Assembly (NCBI GenBank): GCA_015698045.1
Contig: BLAL01000357.1
Span: 1-64,000 of the forward strand
Source: Rhizophagus clarus
Taxonomy: Eukaryota > Glomeromycota > Glomeromycetes > Glomerales > Glomeraceae
Reading direction: 5' to 3'
DNA: 64,000 nt
This document shows positions 33,505 through 44,484 of this stretch, one piece after another. A model generated the notes under the pieces. That model was not told where the DNA came from, made no database searches, and was given only the letters and a program-made list of their open reading frames with translations. The position numbers and the translations under genes were made by a program. Numbering within the stretch: position 1 is the first letter of the stretch; each line of letters opens with the position of its first letter.

Positions 33505-35090
33505 CCAGGGGGAAATTTCCTTCCCCTGTGGCTTGTGTGGCACAGTTATGTGTTACATGATTATGTTATTTGTTTATTAAGATATGCGGATATGCCACGT
33601 GTATCTTTCTCCAGAACGTTTAATATATTTTTTTTCTTTAAACCTTTCGCTTGAGGTGTGTTCTTTTCTTTCTTTTTTTATTTTTGTTTGTTTCTTACAA
33701 CTAGATCTTTACTAACTTTTTCGCTCTTTTTAGGTTCTTTGTCCCTTCTGGTTTCGTAATTAAGGTATACTAAGGAATGTTTGGCACTACAGGATCCCGA
33801 TTCATATTTTTTTTATCTTTTACACTTTGTTCCTTACATTTTATTTTTTGTATTTCATTCCTTTTGTTCTTTTTAGGTCCTTTAGTGATTTAGTTCTTTT
33901 CTGTGATTAAAGTATATTTGGGGTCTTTGCAATAGAAAGGTACGAAATTCAAAAAATTTTTAAATTTATTTTATATGCTAATTATGTTTTTTATACTAAA
34001 ACAAGTATAAATTTAATATTAATTAAATTTTTATTTTTTTTTGAATTTCGTACCTTTCTATTGCAAAGACCCCATTTATTTTTTTTTTTATTTTTATTTT
34101 CGCTTATTACATTCCGTTCTTTACTAATTTTTTTCCCTTTATTTTTTTTCTTCCTTTTCATCCTCACTTTGTCTCCCTCTTTCTTTTTGTTTTCCCATTG
34201 TTTCCTCTTTCTTTTCATCTTCCTATCATTATCCTCTTTATTTTTCATCTTCCCACTCTATCCTGTCTCTTCTTTTTCATCTTCCCATTGTTTTTCATCT
34301 TCCTTTTCGTCTCCCTATCATTATCCTCTTTCTTTTTTGTCATTCCACTTTTATACCCTCTTCTTTTTCATCTCCCCATTGTTATCTCCTTCCTTTTCAT
34401 CTCCTCATTGTTATTCTCCTTCCTTTTCATTTTTCTATCTTCCTTTTTGCCTTCTTATCGGTTTTTCCTTTTTATGCCCTTCTTTTTTTCATTTCTCTTC
34501 TACCTTTCGATTATTTCTTTCCCTTTCCTTTTTGTTCCACCTTTCTTTTTTTCCTTTCTTTTCATCCCTCTTCATTTTACTCCTTTCTTTTTATCTCCTC
34601 ATTGTTATTTTCCTTCCTTTTCGTCTCCCCATCATTATTCTCTTAACTTTTCATCTTTCCATCATTTTTCCCTTTCTTTTGTTCTTCCTTCATTATTTTC
34701 ATTTCTTTTTGCTCCTTCCTTACCCTTTTCACTCATCTTTACACTTTTTGTTTCCTCTTCACCCTTTCATTCTTTTCAATTATTCCTTTATTTTTTCTGT
34801 TACCTCATTATATTTTCATTCCTTGTTCTTTTATTGTAACAACTCTTCTTTTTTATTCATCTTATTGTTAAGAAATAAACATTTTTAATCAATAAAACAT
34901 GTGAACTCTTAAATTAATAAATTGTTTTGACACTATTAACAGTTTATAAATAAAATTTTATTATATAAAAATTATTTCAAATAAAAAATTTTAAGCTAAA
35001 AATTTTTTTTCTTAGTGTTAAGTTTCTAAAAAAAAAAAAAATAATGTGGCGCATAAATCACATGATACGGGGGAAGGAAATTTCCCCCAG
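33505..35090 (+). mobile_element. 1.6-kb TTAA-flanked inverted-repeat element
   Basis: TTAA at 33501-33504 and 35091-35094 brackets the inverted repeat CCAGGGGGAAATTTCCTTCC on the left and CTGGGGGAAATTTCCTTCCC on the right (opposite strand), matching apart from one base and one indel near the tip. TTAA duplication is characteristic of piggyBac-type insertion, though no transposase is present. Inside are two mini-exon-like cores: GTTCTTTGTCCCTTCTGGTT after CTCTTTTTAG (33734) and GTCCTTTAGTGATTTAGTTC after TTCTTTTTAG (33877), then a perfect-inverted-repeat MITE, then a pyrimidine tract to about 34870. The layout matches the element at 29376. Confidence 0.65.
33920..34073. mobile_element. 154-bp MITE with perfect 37-bp inverted repeats
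   Basis: The ends 33920-33956 and 34037-34073 are perfect reverse complements, beginning GGGGTCTTTGCAATAGAAAG. The 80-nt interior is AT-only low complexity. ATTT flanks both sides, a possible short target duplication. Lack of any mismatch between the arms suggests a recent insertion or gene conversion. It is nested in the larger TTAA-flanked element. Confidence 0.8.
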
Positions 35091-35094
35091 TTAA

Positions 35095-36130
35095 GATTAG
35101 CAATACTCATAAATAAATATCATGTTTATTAAAATTTAAACAATGCATATTGCAATATACAAGCAATGAATATCTTGATTTGACAATGAACATCGCACTA
35201 TTGTAACATCAGTAGTACATCACAGGGTCCAATATTCAGCATTTCTTTATGATGTACATCAAGTGGTCAATGTACATTTGATGAACATCTATTTCTGTGA
35301 CTTGCTGATGTAAGCTCAGTATTAATTCTGCCAAGTTCTGCATTAACTTCTTCATTAAGTTTATTATTAAAATTATTATTGATTCTGTTGAGCTCCATGG
35401 TGAAAGTAGAATTAATTCAAAAAGATGTGTAAAAAGTTCATTGGTGATTTTAGTATTAAGGGTTATTTCAATTTCAGCAGTAAAACTTCCATTACGTGAG
35501 AAGACATAATTCACAATTTTAGTATTAATTTTATTCTTAATTTTGGTAATCTCTGCAGTAATAGACGTATTATCATACTGTAAGTGGAGTTCATCAGAAA
35601 TTTTTTTTGAGAATCATCCATATGGTAATGATCTTCATGAATACTGCCAAAATAACAAGTAAAAAAATAGTGAATAAGGCCAAAAATGGCATGCTTCCAG
35701 AAGTGTTGAATAATGTCAAACTGGACATGACTTTATATTTCCATTACTCTTACTTTTCTTTATTAATTTTATTTTCCTTTACATGTATCCATTTTTCTCT
35801 TTAAACTTTCATTTCTGTATTTTAGCATTTAAATTTCTATTTTTCTCCTCTGTGTATCTCCTGGATATATCTTCTTTTTCAATTTATCCTAACATGTCAA
35901 ATAATTTTTTCCTTTTTAACATTATGCTAATAATTTCTCATATGTTTTTCATACAACATTTATAATATAATAGTCATTACTTCAACAAACATTTAGTACT
36001 ATTATGAATCATACTAAAGGTAGGTTGTTTCTTAACTTTACAAAATTTAATCACATTTTATTTATACTTTATTACATTATTCCATTTATTATTTCTTAAC
36101 CATTTTACGTGATCCAGTCACATTTTCTTT
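35095..36130. other. AT-rich stretch, no firm gene
   Basis: A 92-codon minus frame at 35236-35514 (MNYVFSRNGSFTAEIEI...) contains no recognisable domain and the plus strand shows imperfect repeats (TGATGTACATC, ATTAATTYTGCYAAG), so it is not called a gene. Plus-strand fragments at 35600-35740 are equally uncertain. Confidence 0.35.
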
Positions 36131-36136
36131 TCTTAA

Positions 36137-36316
36137 AACAGCTCTTTCAGAAGACTCCATTTATTAAATAACTCTAGTAAAGGGTTCTGTTCTCATAACA
36201 GCTCTTTCAGAGGATTCTACTTAATAAACAGCTCTAGTGAAGGGTTCTATTCTCTTAACAGCTCTTTCAGAGGACTCTACCTAATAAACATCTCTAGTAG
36301 AGGGTTCTGTTCTCAT
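36137..36316. repeat. 60-bp tandem repeat, three copies
   Basis: AACAGCTCTTTCAGARGAYT starts copies at 36137, 36197 and 36257, each followed by ACTCTAGTRAAGGGTTCT-like sequence. Copies diverge by a few substitutions. No frame is conserved. Confidence 0.85.
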
Positions 36317-36323
36317 TCAAAAT

Positions 36324-36475
36324 CTATAAGAGGGTTTATCTTGATTACCCACAACTACATCTATGAGGGTTTACTTTGATTACCCATAACTATATCTATG
36401 AGGGTTTACCTTGATTACTCACAACTACATCTATGAGGGTTTACCTTGATTACTCACAACTATGTCTATATTTTA
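36324..36475. repeat. 35-bp tandem repeat, four copies
   Basis: CTATGAGGGTTTACCTTGAT followed by TACTCACAACTACAT begins at 36361, 36396 and 36431, with a first diverged copy at 36324 (CTATAAGAGGGTTTATC). It lies immediately after the 60-bp repeats. Confidence 0.85.
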
Positions 36476-37087
36476 ACCAAAATTCTATAATTCAAGATTT
36501 AAAATATTTACATAATGGCACAGCTATTCTAATGTTTCAGACATTATTTCAATTATCAAAACTCATTCTTTATTCTTAATAAATTCTTTATTTAAAACTT
36601 TATTCAATATTTTATTTCTTTATTAAATACTTTACTTATTTCTTAATATTTTATATTACATTTATTTACTCCTTTTCATTTTCTCTATTTTCGTAATACA
36701 CTCAATATATTACATTTTCACTTTTACTTTTAGACAGCTTTCACCAAAGCTTAATACTTTTAATTTCAATATGCATATATATTACAATTCTCAATTTCTT
36801 TAGTATCTCAAAGTATATTCTTTTATTTCTTTTATTATATATCCTTTTTCATATACATTTTTTTTATTAAGTATCCTTTTTCATATGCTTTTTCACTTTG
36901 TTTACGAAAAATTTATCATTTTGTTCACAAAGAACTTATCATCTTGTTCACAAAGAACTTTTATCATTATGTCCACATAGGACTTTATATCTTCTTATTT
37001 TCTTTAGGAAGAAACTTCATCTACTTTCGCATTTCTTACTTTATTAAATTCTCTCTTAATCCATTATATTTACCTACTATGCATGCT
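36476..37087. other. AT-rich stretch with short GTTCACAAAGAACTT repeats
   Basis: TTGTTYACRAARAACTTATCATY recurs about four times at 36895-36985. Otherwise low-complexity DNA with no gene support. It ends at the inverted repeat of the pogo-like element. Confidence 0.45.
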
Positions 37088-39400
37088 TACCGTACAGCGC
37101 TGCATACAGTACCCCCCTGGAATAATACCCCCCTTAATTAGTATTGGGGTATTACTCAAGTTTACATTCTAGTATTTTTGAAAAGTACCCTGATACTAAT
37201 TAAGAACCAATTTTGTATAGTATCTGGTATTAATCAATTATTGATTTTGCAAAGTACCCAGTACTAATCATTTATATATTATAATAAACAATAATATCAT
37301 ATTAACTTTAATAAATAAATTAACTTATAAACGTAAAAAAAAACTTTGAAAACCAATTTTATTAATGATTAATAAGCATTATTACACAATCAAAGCCACC
37401 TGTCAATCATCCCATACATTAACGTAATTTGTTCTTTGATCATAGTGATCTTAGTATTCATCATCATATCCATCCTCTTCTTCTTCGTATTCTCCCTCTT
37501 CATCCTCTTCTTCTCCCTTATCAACATATTCCTCATCCATTTCCTCTTCCTCATCAACATATTCTTCATCTGTTTCCTCATCCATTTCCCCTCCTCACCA
37601 ACATATTCGTCATCTGTCTCCCCTTCCTTATCTTCTTCATTGCCACATTCATCATCTGATGGTGTTTCTACTTCATCCCCCGGCTGATTTCCTTGTCCAA
37701 GACGGTTATAGTTAAAAACCCAGTCATTTTCAGTTCCATCATGCTTATTAGAGATGCCACAGCATTTAAAAGATTTACGAATCAAATCAACATCAACTGC
37801 ATTCCATGGATCTCTAACCCAATTTGCTACAGTTTCGTAAGAAGGCTTTTTTAAATTACCAGCTGGTGTTAACTCTTTTACGGCTTCTGCCATCCACTCA
37901 TTCTAGTTTCGTCGCATCTATAGGATAATAATAACAAGTTTTAATAATTTTTTTTATTATAACTAGAAATCAAAAAGCAAAATAGAAATTAAATGATAAT
38001 ATCAAAGTGATCAAAGTAATAATTATTACCTTGGTCTTAAATGATTTATTTACTGAAACATCTAAGGGTTGTAGGCGGGATGTTAATCCTTCAGGAATTA
38101 CAGCAATATTGGTATTTTTTTCACCAAAACACCTTTTAATAGAATCAACTATGTGGGCAGAAAATGAATCCAAAACCAATAATGACTGTGGATTAGAAAT
38201 TCTTTCACGTTTAGTCCAAATATTTTTGATCCAATAAAGCATCACGTTTTCATTCATCCACCCCTTTTGATTTGCGCGAATAATTACTTCTGGAGGAAAA
38301 TTTCCTCAAGGGACATTCTTAAGTTTGAAATTATAAGTGGGGAAGTTTTGTTCCATCCACCATACATGTTAAAACTACTGTAAAGTTAGCTTTTTCATGT
38401 CCTGTTGTGCGAATGCTAACTGATCGTGCATCTAATTCATCAATAGTGGTATTGGAAGGAAGATCAAAAGATACTGGAGTTTTATTCATATTACTGATAT
38501 ATGCTAAAGAATAATCATACTGAATACGCCTATACATGATGTATGATAAAAATTCTTGTTGTTTTTCAACTAAATCATCAGGTAAACATTGCGCAACAGT
38601 AGTATGGTGACGATTACTCAAATTTTTTCGTCGCATAAAACCATCTAGCCACTTATTACTAAAAGCAAAAGACCCAACTCCAGAACATATAGCTTACCAT
38701 TGGCATTGTTATGCAAGTGCTTTGGCTTTCATTTGAATTATACTTCACGTAACTGCATTTTGATTTTTTTTTTCTTTTACCTAAGTAAGCAAAGCAGTTT
38801 CTAAAGCAGGGTATTTTGGTTTTACTCTTGTATTTAAACGTTTAACATCTGGTTGTACTTTGAGTAACTGAGGTTTTTTAGATATCCAGTTGTAAAGTTG
38901 GTTTGTTTGAATGTTAAACTTTGCTGCTGTCTTATTTTTACTATGGCCATTTTCATGATACATAATAATTGCAATTTTTTTGTGTGCATTCCAGTGTCTC
39001 CTTTTTTTCTCTGTAATTGTTGAGCGGTTACTTCTTTTATTTGCTTGAGGACGACCCATTTTATAAATGAAATAAAAATTTGTGAAAATACCATAAGAAT
39101 GTGACGCGATCAAATTTCATGACCATTTTTCAAACCCCTGCAGGTCATCTGATAAGAAAGAGTAAGGACAATCACACAGTGTGATAAATCTGATTTTTTT
39201 ATTATATTAAATTAAATTTTTAAAAAACTGTTAAAAAACTAATTTTTAAAATTATATTAACATATGATTTGTACCCCCCTTTCAATGTATCCCCCTGTTA
39301 TAGTACTCTCCTCCTCACATAACACCCCACCGGGTACTATACAGTCTAAGCAGAGTTTTTTGAATAACACCAGGGGTGTTATATGCAGCGCTATACAGTA
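37088..39400 (-). mobile_element. Pogo-like DNA transposon, 2.3 kb
   Basis: Ends are TACCGTACAGCGCTGCATA (37088-37106) and, on the opposite strand, TACTGTATAGCGCTGCATA (39382-39400): 19 bp with two mismatches, starting TA as expected for Tc1/pogo elements that duplicate TA. C-rich subterminal stretches (ACCCCCC, CACCCC) follow on both sides. The interior carries one decayed transposase gene on the minus strand. Confidence 0.75.
37390..39059 (-). pseudogene. Pogo/CENP-B-like transposase, inactivated
   Basis: Starts MGRPQANKRSNRSTITEKKR at 39059 with a psq-type HTH (KIAIIMYHENGHSKNKTAAKFNIQ..LYNWISKK). The CENP-B-type HTH (SFAFSNKWLDGFMRRKNLS) and DDE_1 domain follow: TCMVDGTKLP, SLLVLDSFSAH and PEGLTSRLQPLDVSVNKSF supply the three acidic positions. 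A 112-nt intron (37918-38029) leads to a last exon with NEWMAEAVKEL, WVRDPWNAVD and an acidic tail. Lesions: four in-frame stops between 38640 and 38785 (expected Trp, Arg, Gln, Gln), a frame slip and TGA near 38300-38335, a TAG in the last exon about 12 nt after the acceptor, and a probable slip in the acidic tail. Confidence 0.85.
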
Positions 39401-42400
39401 TTTTGTAACAATTTATATGAAGATAAATTGTCAACTTCTTAGAGTATTAAACCAACTGTCGCATTAAGAGCCCATAAGAATCTAAATACTTATGTTGCTA
39501 CCTTTTGATATGAGCATGAAAAATACCTTGCTATGCTTTGTTTATTAGTACTTATTAAAAGTTTAATATCAAACATAAATGAAACAAGAACATAATAAGA
39601 AATTTTTAGAGATCATAAAACAATAGTAAGTAAAATAAAGTTATACTTAATATTATTTGATATTTATATTCCCTTATTTATAAGATTAAAAATTTCTATC
39701 CAAAGTTCATAATAAGATCCTTATCGTATATCAGAACTTAATCCTTTTTCTTTCTTGAATTAATTTTTAGTTTATTTATTAATAAAATTCTATTTCTACA
39801 AAAATATAATTTCTAAATTCCAAATTTTATTTCTGCATAGTTTCCACCATTATTTCTTCCTCTTGATTCCAAAATTTCATTTAAGCAGAGTTTCCCTACA
39901 TCTTCTTAATTCCATAGTTAAAAGCAGTGCTGAACTAAGTTGAAAAATCCCTCTTTTTATATTTAATTTGATTCCAATTTTCCTAAAATTCTTTGGTTCT
40001 TCCATTTTGATTTGTAATTACTAGAACTTTCTAGTGAATAATTCTTCTATTTTTCCAGATTTCCATAAAGTGGATTTGTAATGCCAAGATTTTGCCTTAA
40101 TATTTCCACCATTATCTCTTTTCTTGTTTTTTAAATATAGTAATTCATTCTTCCTGATATTACATCATTTCCTTCTTTTAACTATTTCTTTGATTAAGTT
40201 TCTGTAAGAAATTATTTCTGTGTACTTCTAATACTATCTTTTTTCTATATAAAAATAAGTAAACTAAAAATAAAATCTAAACTAAAATTAAAATTTAAAC
40301 TAAAAATAAAATTTAAATTAAAGTAAATCTTAAAATGGCTTTTGTTTCCACCTGGTTATGTTATATGTTCAGTTATTGATTTATCCATCAGATAATATTT
40401 TATCCTTCAGATAATAATTTATCCTGTTATTCCAAATTCTTCTTCATACCATATTTCTCATACTACAGCAGGGATCATTAACTTTGAATTTAATATTATT
40501 GTTTACTATAAAAATTACATGACTATAATGTAATTTTGACCATTTTGATCTTTTTGGAGGTTAAAATTAACTAATTTCAGTTTCACGTATAATGATGGTA
40601 CTCCACTACATATATATTATATGCATTTTATAGAAATATTAAAGTATGTGTTTATATAATACATGATTAGTTATATTAAATCTATTAATTTTTAATGTAC
40701 ACTTTATTTAAATAAACAAAATAAATCATAAAATGTAAAAAATAAACAATAAAATAAAATTTCAAAAAAAAATATCTAATTATATACTAACTTTTTTTGC
40801 ATATACTGTAAAATATCTACGTTACAAATAAATTTCTTATTATGATTACTGCATTAATTATTTTTTCTAATTAGTACATCAATCTGATGAAATTTATTAT
40901 CTAAATTGAATAATGATTTAATCCAGATGAAAACTGTTATTTAACAAAAATCTGAATAAAAAAATTATTTTAAAAATCCAATTCTATCATTATATGCACA
41001 ATGTCAAGCACTATCAAATAAGTCATAAATTATTAAAATCTGAACATTGGTATCAGAAATATTTTAAGTTATTTGAAACCTGGCAATCTGAATGGATCTG
41101 TCAAAATCTGGTTCAAACTGCCAGATTTTCAGTTTAATCTGAATCAATCCAGATTACAGTGGACAAAAAAAGTCTTTTGAATAATTTTCCAGTCAATATC
41201 TAGCCAATAATTGACTTATAATTCATTAACAATATATTAATTTTATATGGAAATAGGTCTGAAAAATATTTTTGTCTTAATACACAATATGTGATTTCTT
41301 AATAAAAATTTGAGTTATAGTGTCTTTAAATTATATTAATCAAAAATTTTATGATTTTTTAAGTTTTTCAAATTTAACTTTAATTTTATCATTAATGTGC
41401 CATAAAATTTTTAACAATTACGCTTTATGATTCAACAAACAAAATAAAAAAAAAATTATTAGATTTGGCTGGATATTTACCATAAAACTGCTTTTTAAAG
41501 TTGCTTAATTAGTCAAAATTAGTTAACTCATTTTTTTCTGATGATTTTTGGGTGACTTATATTTTAATAGACAGATAGTATATAGTCTATTGCTAATATA
41601 CTTTTGATATCTAATTTTTCATATCACAAGAGGTATACCCGCAAATTTTCACATGTTACAAATATTTACTTGTTGTACAATAAATGGAAATGTTTTTCCA
41701 AAAACTTTTTTTGTCCAATGTAATTCGTACACAAATTGAAGTACTATTCCCAGTATTCTTCTCTCTTGTCATTCACAACTATTTTCTGAAATTCTGAATA
41801 AGTGCAATAATAGAAGCACTTGGTTCTAGTCTAACTTTTTACATCTTTAAACTTTTAAGCCTTTAATGATATTTACGACTTCATCTGGTGCAAGTTGTTT
41901 GTTTTTATTTAATAGAAAGAATATCCCATACTTCACTCTTTTGACATTCCCAGAAATCCATAAGCTCTATCAATATTTCAATGTTTCTATATCAGCAAAA
42001 AAAAAATTCATCTGGCTTACTAATTTCCTTAATTTTATGCTTTTTACTGGAAAACAATTTTTTTATTATATTCAAAAAAATAAACTCTCATATATTATTC
42101 TCCAATCTGTCCATCTGTCATTGTCTCTTTCATTATTTAATTCTTCTTAGCAGTTAATAACAGATATGAAATTTTTTAATAAATTATGTAAAAATAATAA
42201 TATTTTACGACTAAATATATCTTTTCCTTTCATTGAAATTCTGATAGAAATTCCGGTCTGAGTTTGAGGACCGGTATTAAATTTTTGCTACCATAGAATT
42301 ATATCACAAATTTTTACCAAACCGGCGTCATCATTTTTTAAATATAATTCAAGATATCTGATTGCCAATAGTTTAAGATGCAGTATCAAATCTCATATAG

Positions 42401-42428
42401 TGTGCGTTTCAATTCATTTTGAACAATA
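39401..42428. other. 3-kb AT-rich stretch without a gene
   Basis: No open frame with biased composition or splice structure was found. Local features are A/T runs, TTAAACTAAAAATAAAATT repeats near 40260-40320, and GATAATAWTTTATCC repeats near 40385-40430. A 94-codon plus frame at 41866-42150 is Phe/Ser/Lys-rich and likely chance. Confidence 0.4.
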
Positions 42429-42596
42429 ATGAAAATATATGAATCAGGTGACTATGAATTCGGGTTTACGGAAAATTTTTTTGCTACTTTTAGTAACACT
42501 TTATTGCAACTAAAAAAGACAGAATTAGAAAATGAAGATGTTGAACACTTTTCGGATTGGAATAAAACAAATTTGGATATTTATAATATCAAATAA
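42429..42596 (+). CDS. Short hypothetical ORF, 55 aa
   Basis: The frame reads MKIYESGDYEFGFTENFFAT, then a Lys/Glu-rich stretch (LKKTELENEDVEHFSDW) and ends IYNIK before TAA. Composition is more protein-like than the surrounding DNA and a stop-free frame is unusual at this AT content, but there is no domain or supporting context. It may be an exon of a decayed gene. Confidence 0.25.
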   Translation: MKIYESGDYEFGFTENFFATFSNTLLQLKKTELENEDVEHFSDWNKTNLDIYNIK

Positions 42597-43376
42597 ATGA
42601 CATCAATTTGTTTTTGAAAGAAATTAGAAGTTACTTTACATATATATATATATACTTTCAATAATGTAGATTAGTAGATAAGAACATTGTCTTATTCATA
42701 ACTGTAAATTTGATCTCAGATTAGTTGAAATAAAATTATGATAGTATAGCATGTTATTTGTTAACAACGTGAGATTATTTTTCTGCTAATAAGGTTGATT
42801 CGAAAAAAGTTGCAACCGTGATTATTTTAATAGGTCATCATCAGTTTTGGACCACTCTCTGCTTTTGCAACTTAAAGTTTATATACTCTTGATACATGTT
42901 AGTGTCGTAACATAAGAAGTTGTTCTTAAATTACGAAAGTTAGGTTGCACTTCTCTTAAGAATAGAAAGGGTCATAATATGTAAATGTATTAACAAAAAC
43001 TCGTTTTTTATTCATATACGGAAATAGACAAAATTATACATTGTATCACATTTATTACGAACGGATATTACAAATATTTTTGATAACAAAATTTTTTATT
43101 GTAAAGCGTAACATTATTAGGAAGAAATATTAAATACTTTCTTGATATATATTGCAAAGTGAAATTTGGCTATTCTTTCCTCATTATCAAAGAGCAGTAA
43201 ATGAAAATTTCCTTGTTACACAGATCAATATATTGTTTTTGTTGTTAATGTATATGATTTATAATAAGTAAACTGTTTAAAGTATTTAGAAATATTAGTT
43301 GAGAAAGTTAGTCAATAATAATTAATCATCGATAATTTGTCATACGCGCTCGATATTACAAAGTTTTAATGGCTCG

Positions 43377-43628
43377 TGCTTTTTGAGCAATCTATTATTC
43401 GAATGAGCCTATCTGCTATACAAATTGAAAATGTAGATGAAGTATCCCTTCAGATATGCTGATATTGGTCCTGTTTTCGGCTCATTTGGTTCCCTAGATT
43501 TCTATATTAACGGAAATTTTTTGCTGGAGACAGACGGAATTGAATTGACCCTGGAAGGCTATCTTTTGAATAAAACATTTGAAAACGATTCGACAAAAAT
43601 AATGGAAAGTATAAAGAAATGCTATTAA
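43377..43628 (+). pseudogene. Protein fragment, possibly TLDc-like
   Basis: The frame from 43437 reads MKYPFRYADIGPVFGSFGSL, then DFYINGNFLLETDGIELTLE and ends at TAA (43626-43628). The GPVFG..GSLDFYI pattern recalls the GP.FG....DL.I region of TLDc domains, which are common in this fungal group, but the similarity is short and I give it low weight. Just upstream, a different frame (MSLSAIQIENVDEVSLQIC) is open, suggesting a frameshift or a lost exon join. Confidence 0.3.
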
Positions 43629-44484
43629 ATAAATGGATCATAACATAATTCAAAATAATTAAAAAGTCCTAAACTTTCAAACTTTTGATATGTTTTCTAA
43701 GACGGTGATATAAACGTAATGGGTATGATGATAAAGTTCTTATTTTAATCAGTAACTTTGCTATTGATTGTATTTATGTATACTTAATATATTAATAAAT
43801 TGGCTATATTTTTTGTAATTCACATGATTGTTTTGTCATTGCATTTTTTGTATAACGTTAAAAACATTATAATATACATGGACAAAAACTATTATTTCAT
43901 CTCTATACTTCGGTAACGCATGATAAAATGTATCGATACACTAGCATTAATCTAGGGCTGCACTATAAGTTACCGATTGATTTGAATAAAAAAATGTAAA
44001 AAGAAAGGAATAAAAGACGTAAAAAGCAAATAATCTATTCTTTTCAATAAAAACATTAATAAGTGAAAACCTCGTTTTTAAATACTAAATAATAAATAAA
44101 TACATTTTAACATTAATAAAAATAAAAAAACATAAATTTTTTTTTTTATCAATAAAATAATAAAAATAAAAAATGAAATTAATTGAAACATTTTTTTCTC
44201 ATTATTAAATTATCTTGATAGATAAATTATCTTGATATATTGTGCATAACGTATGATAAATACAGCGTAACTTAAAAATGCCAAATAATTTTTACCATAA
44301 CCTATCAAATTAATTGTTCATCTTTAATAAACCTTTTTTTTTAAAAAAAAAAATAAAATAAATAAAATAACGAAATACGAACGTCAAAAAAATAACTTCC
44401 ACAAAAATATTAATATCTCGCATTTAGTATTCACAAAAAAAAAGATAAAATTTTTTTACTAAATTAAACTTCAAATATTATGCA
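43629..44484. other. AT-rich stretch, no gene seen
   Basis: Only A/T-rich DNA with several AATAAA-like words and the 3' flank of the F-box gene on the minus strand. CTAGGGCTGCAC near 43953 resembles a hAT-type tip but has no partner. Confidence 0.4.

Noticed and set aside
34061-34888. 275-codon plus-strand frame
   Set aside because: Low-complexity pyrimidine tract; the start lies within the nested MITE arm.
43940-43975. hAT-like tip CTAGGGCTGCAC
   Set aside because: No matching second end or 8-bp duplication found nearby.
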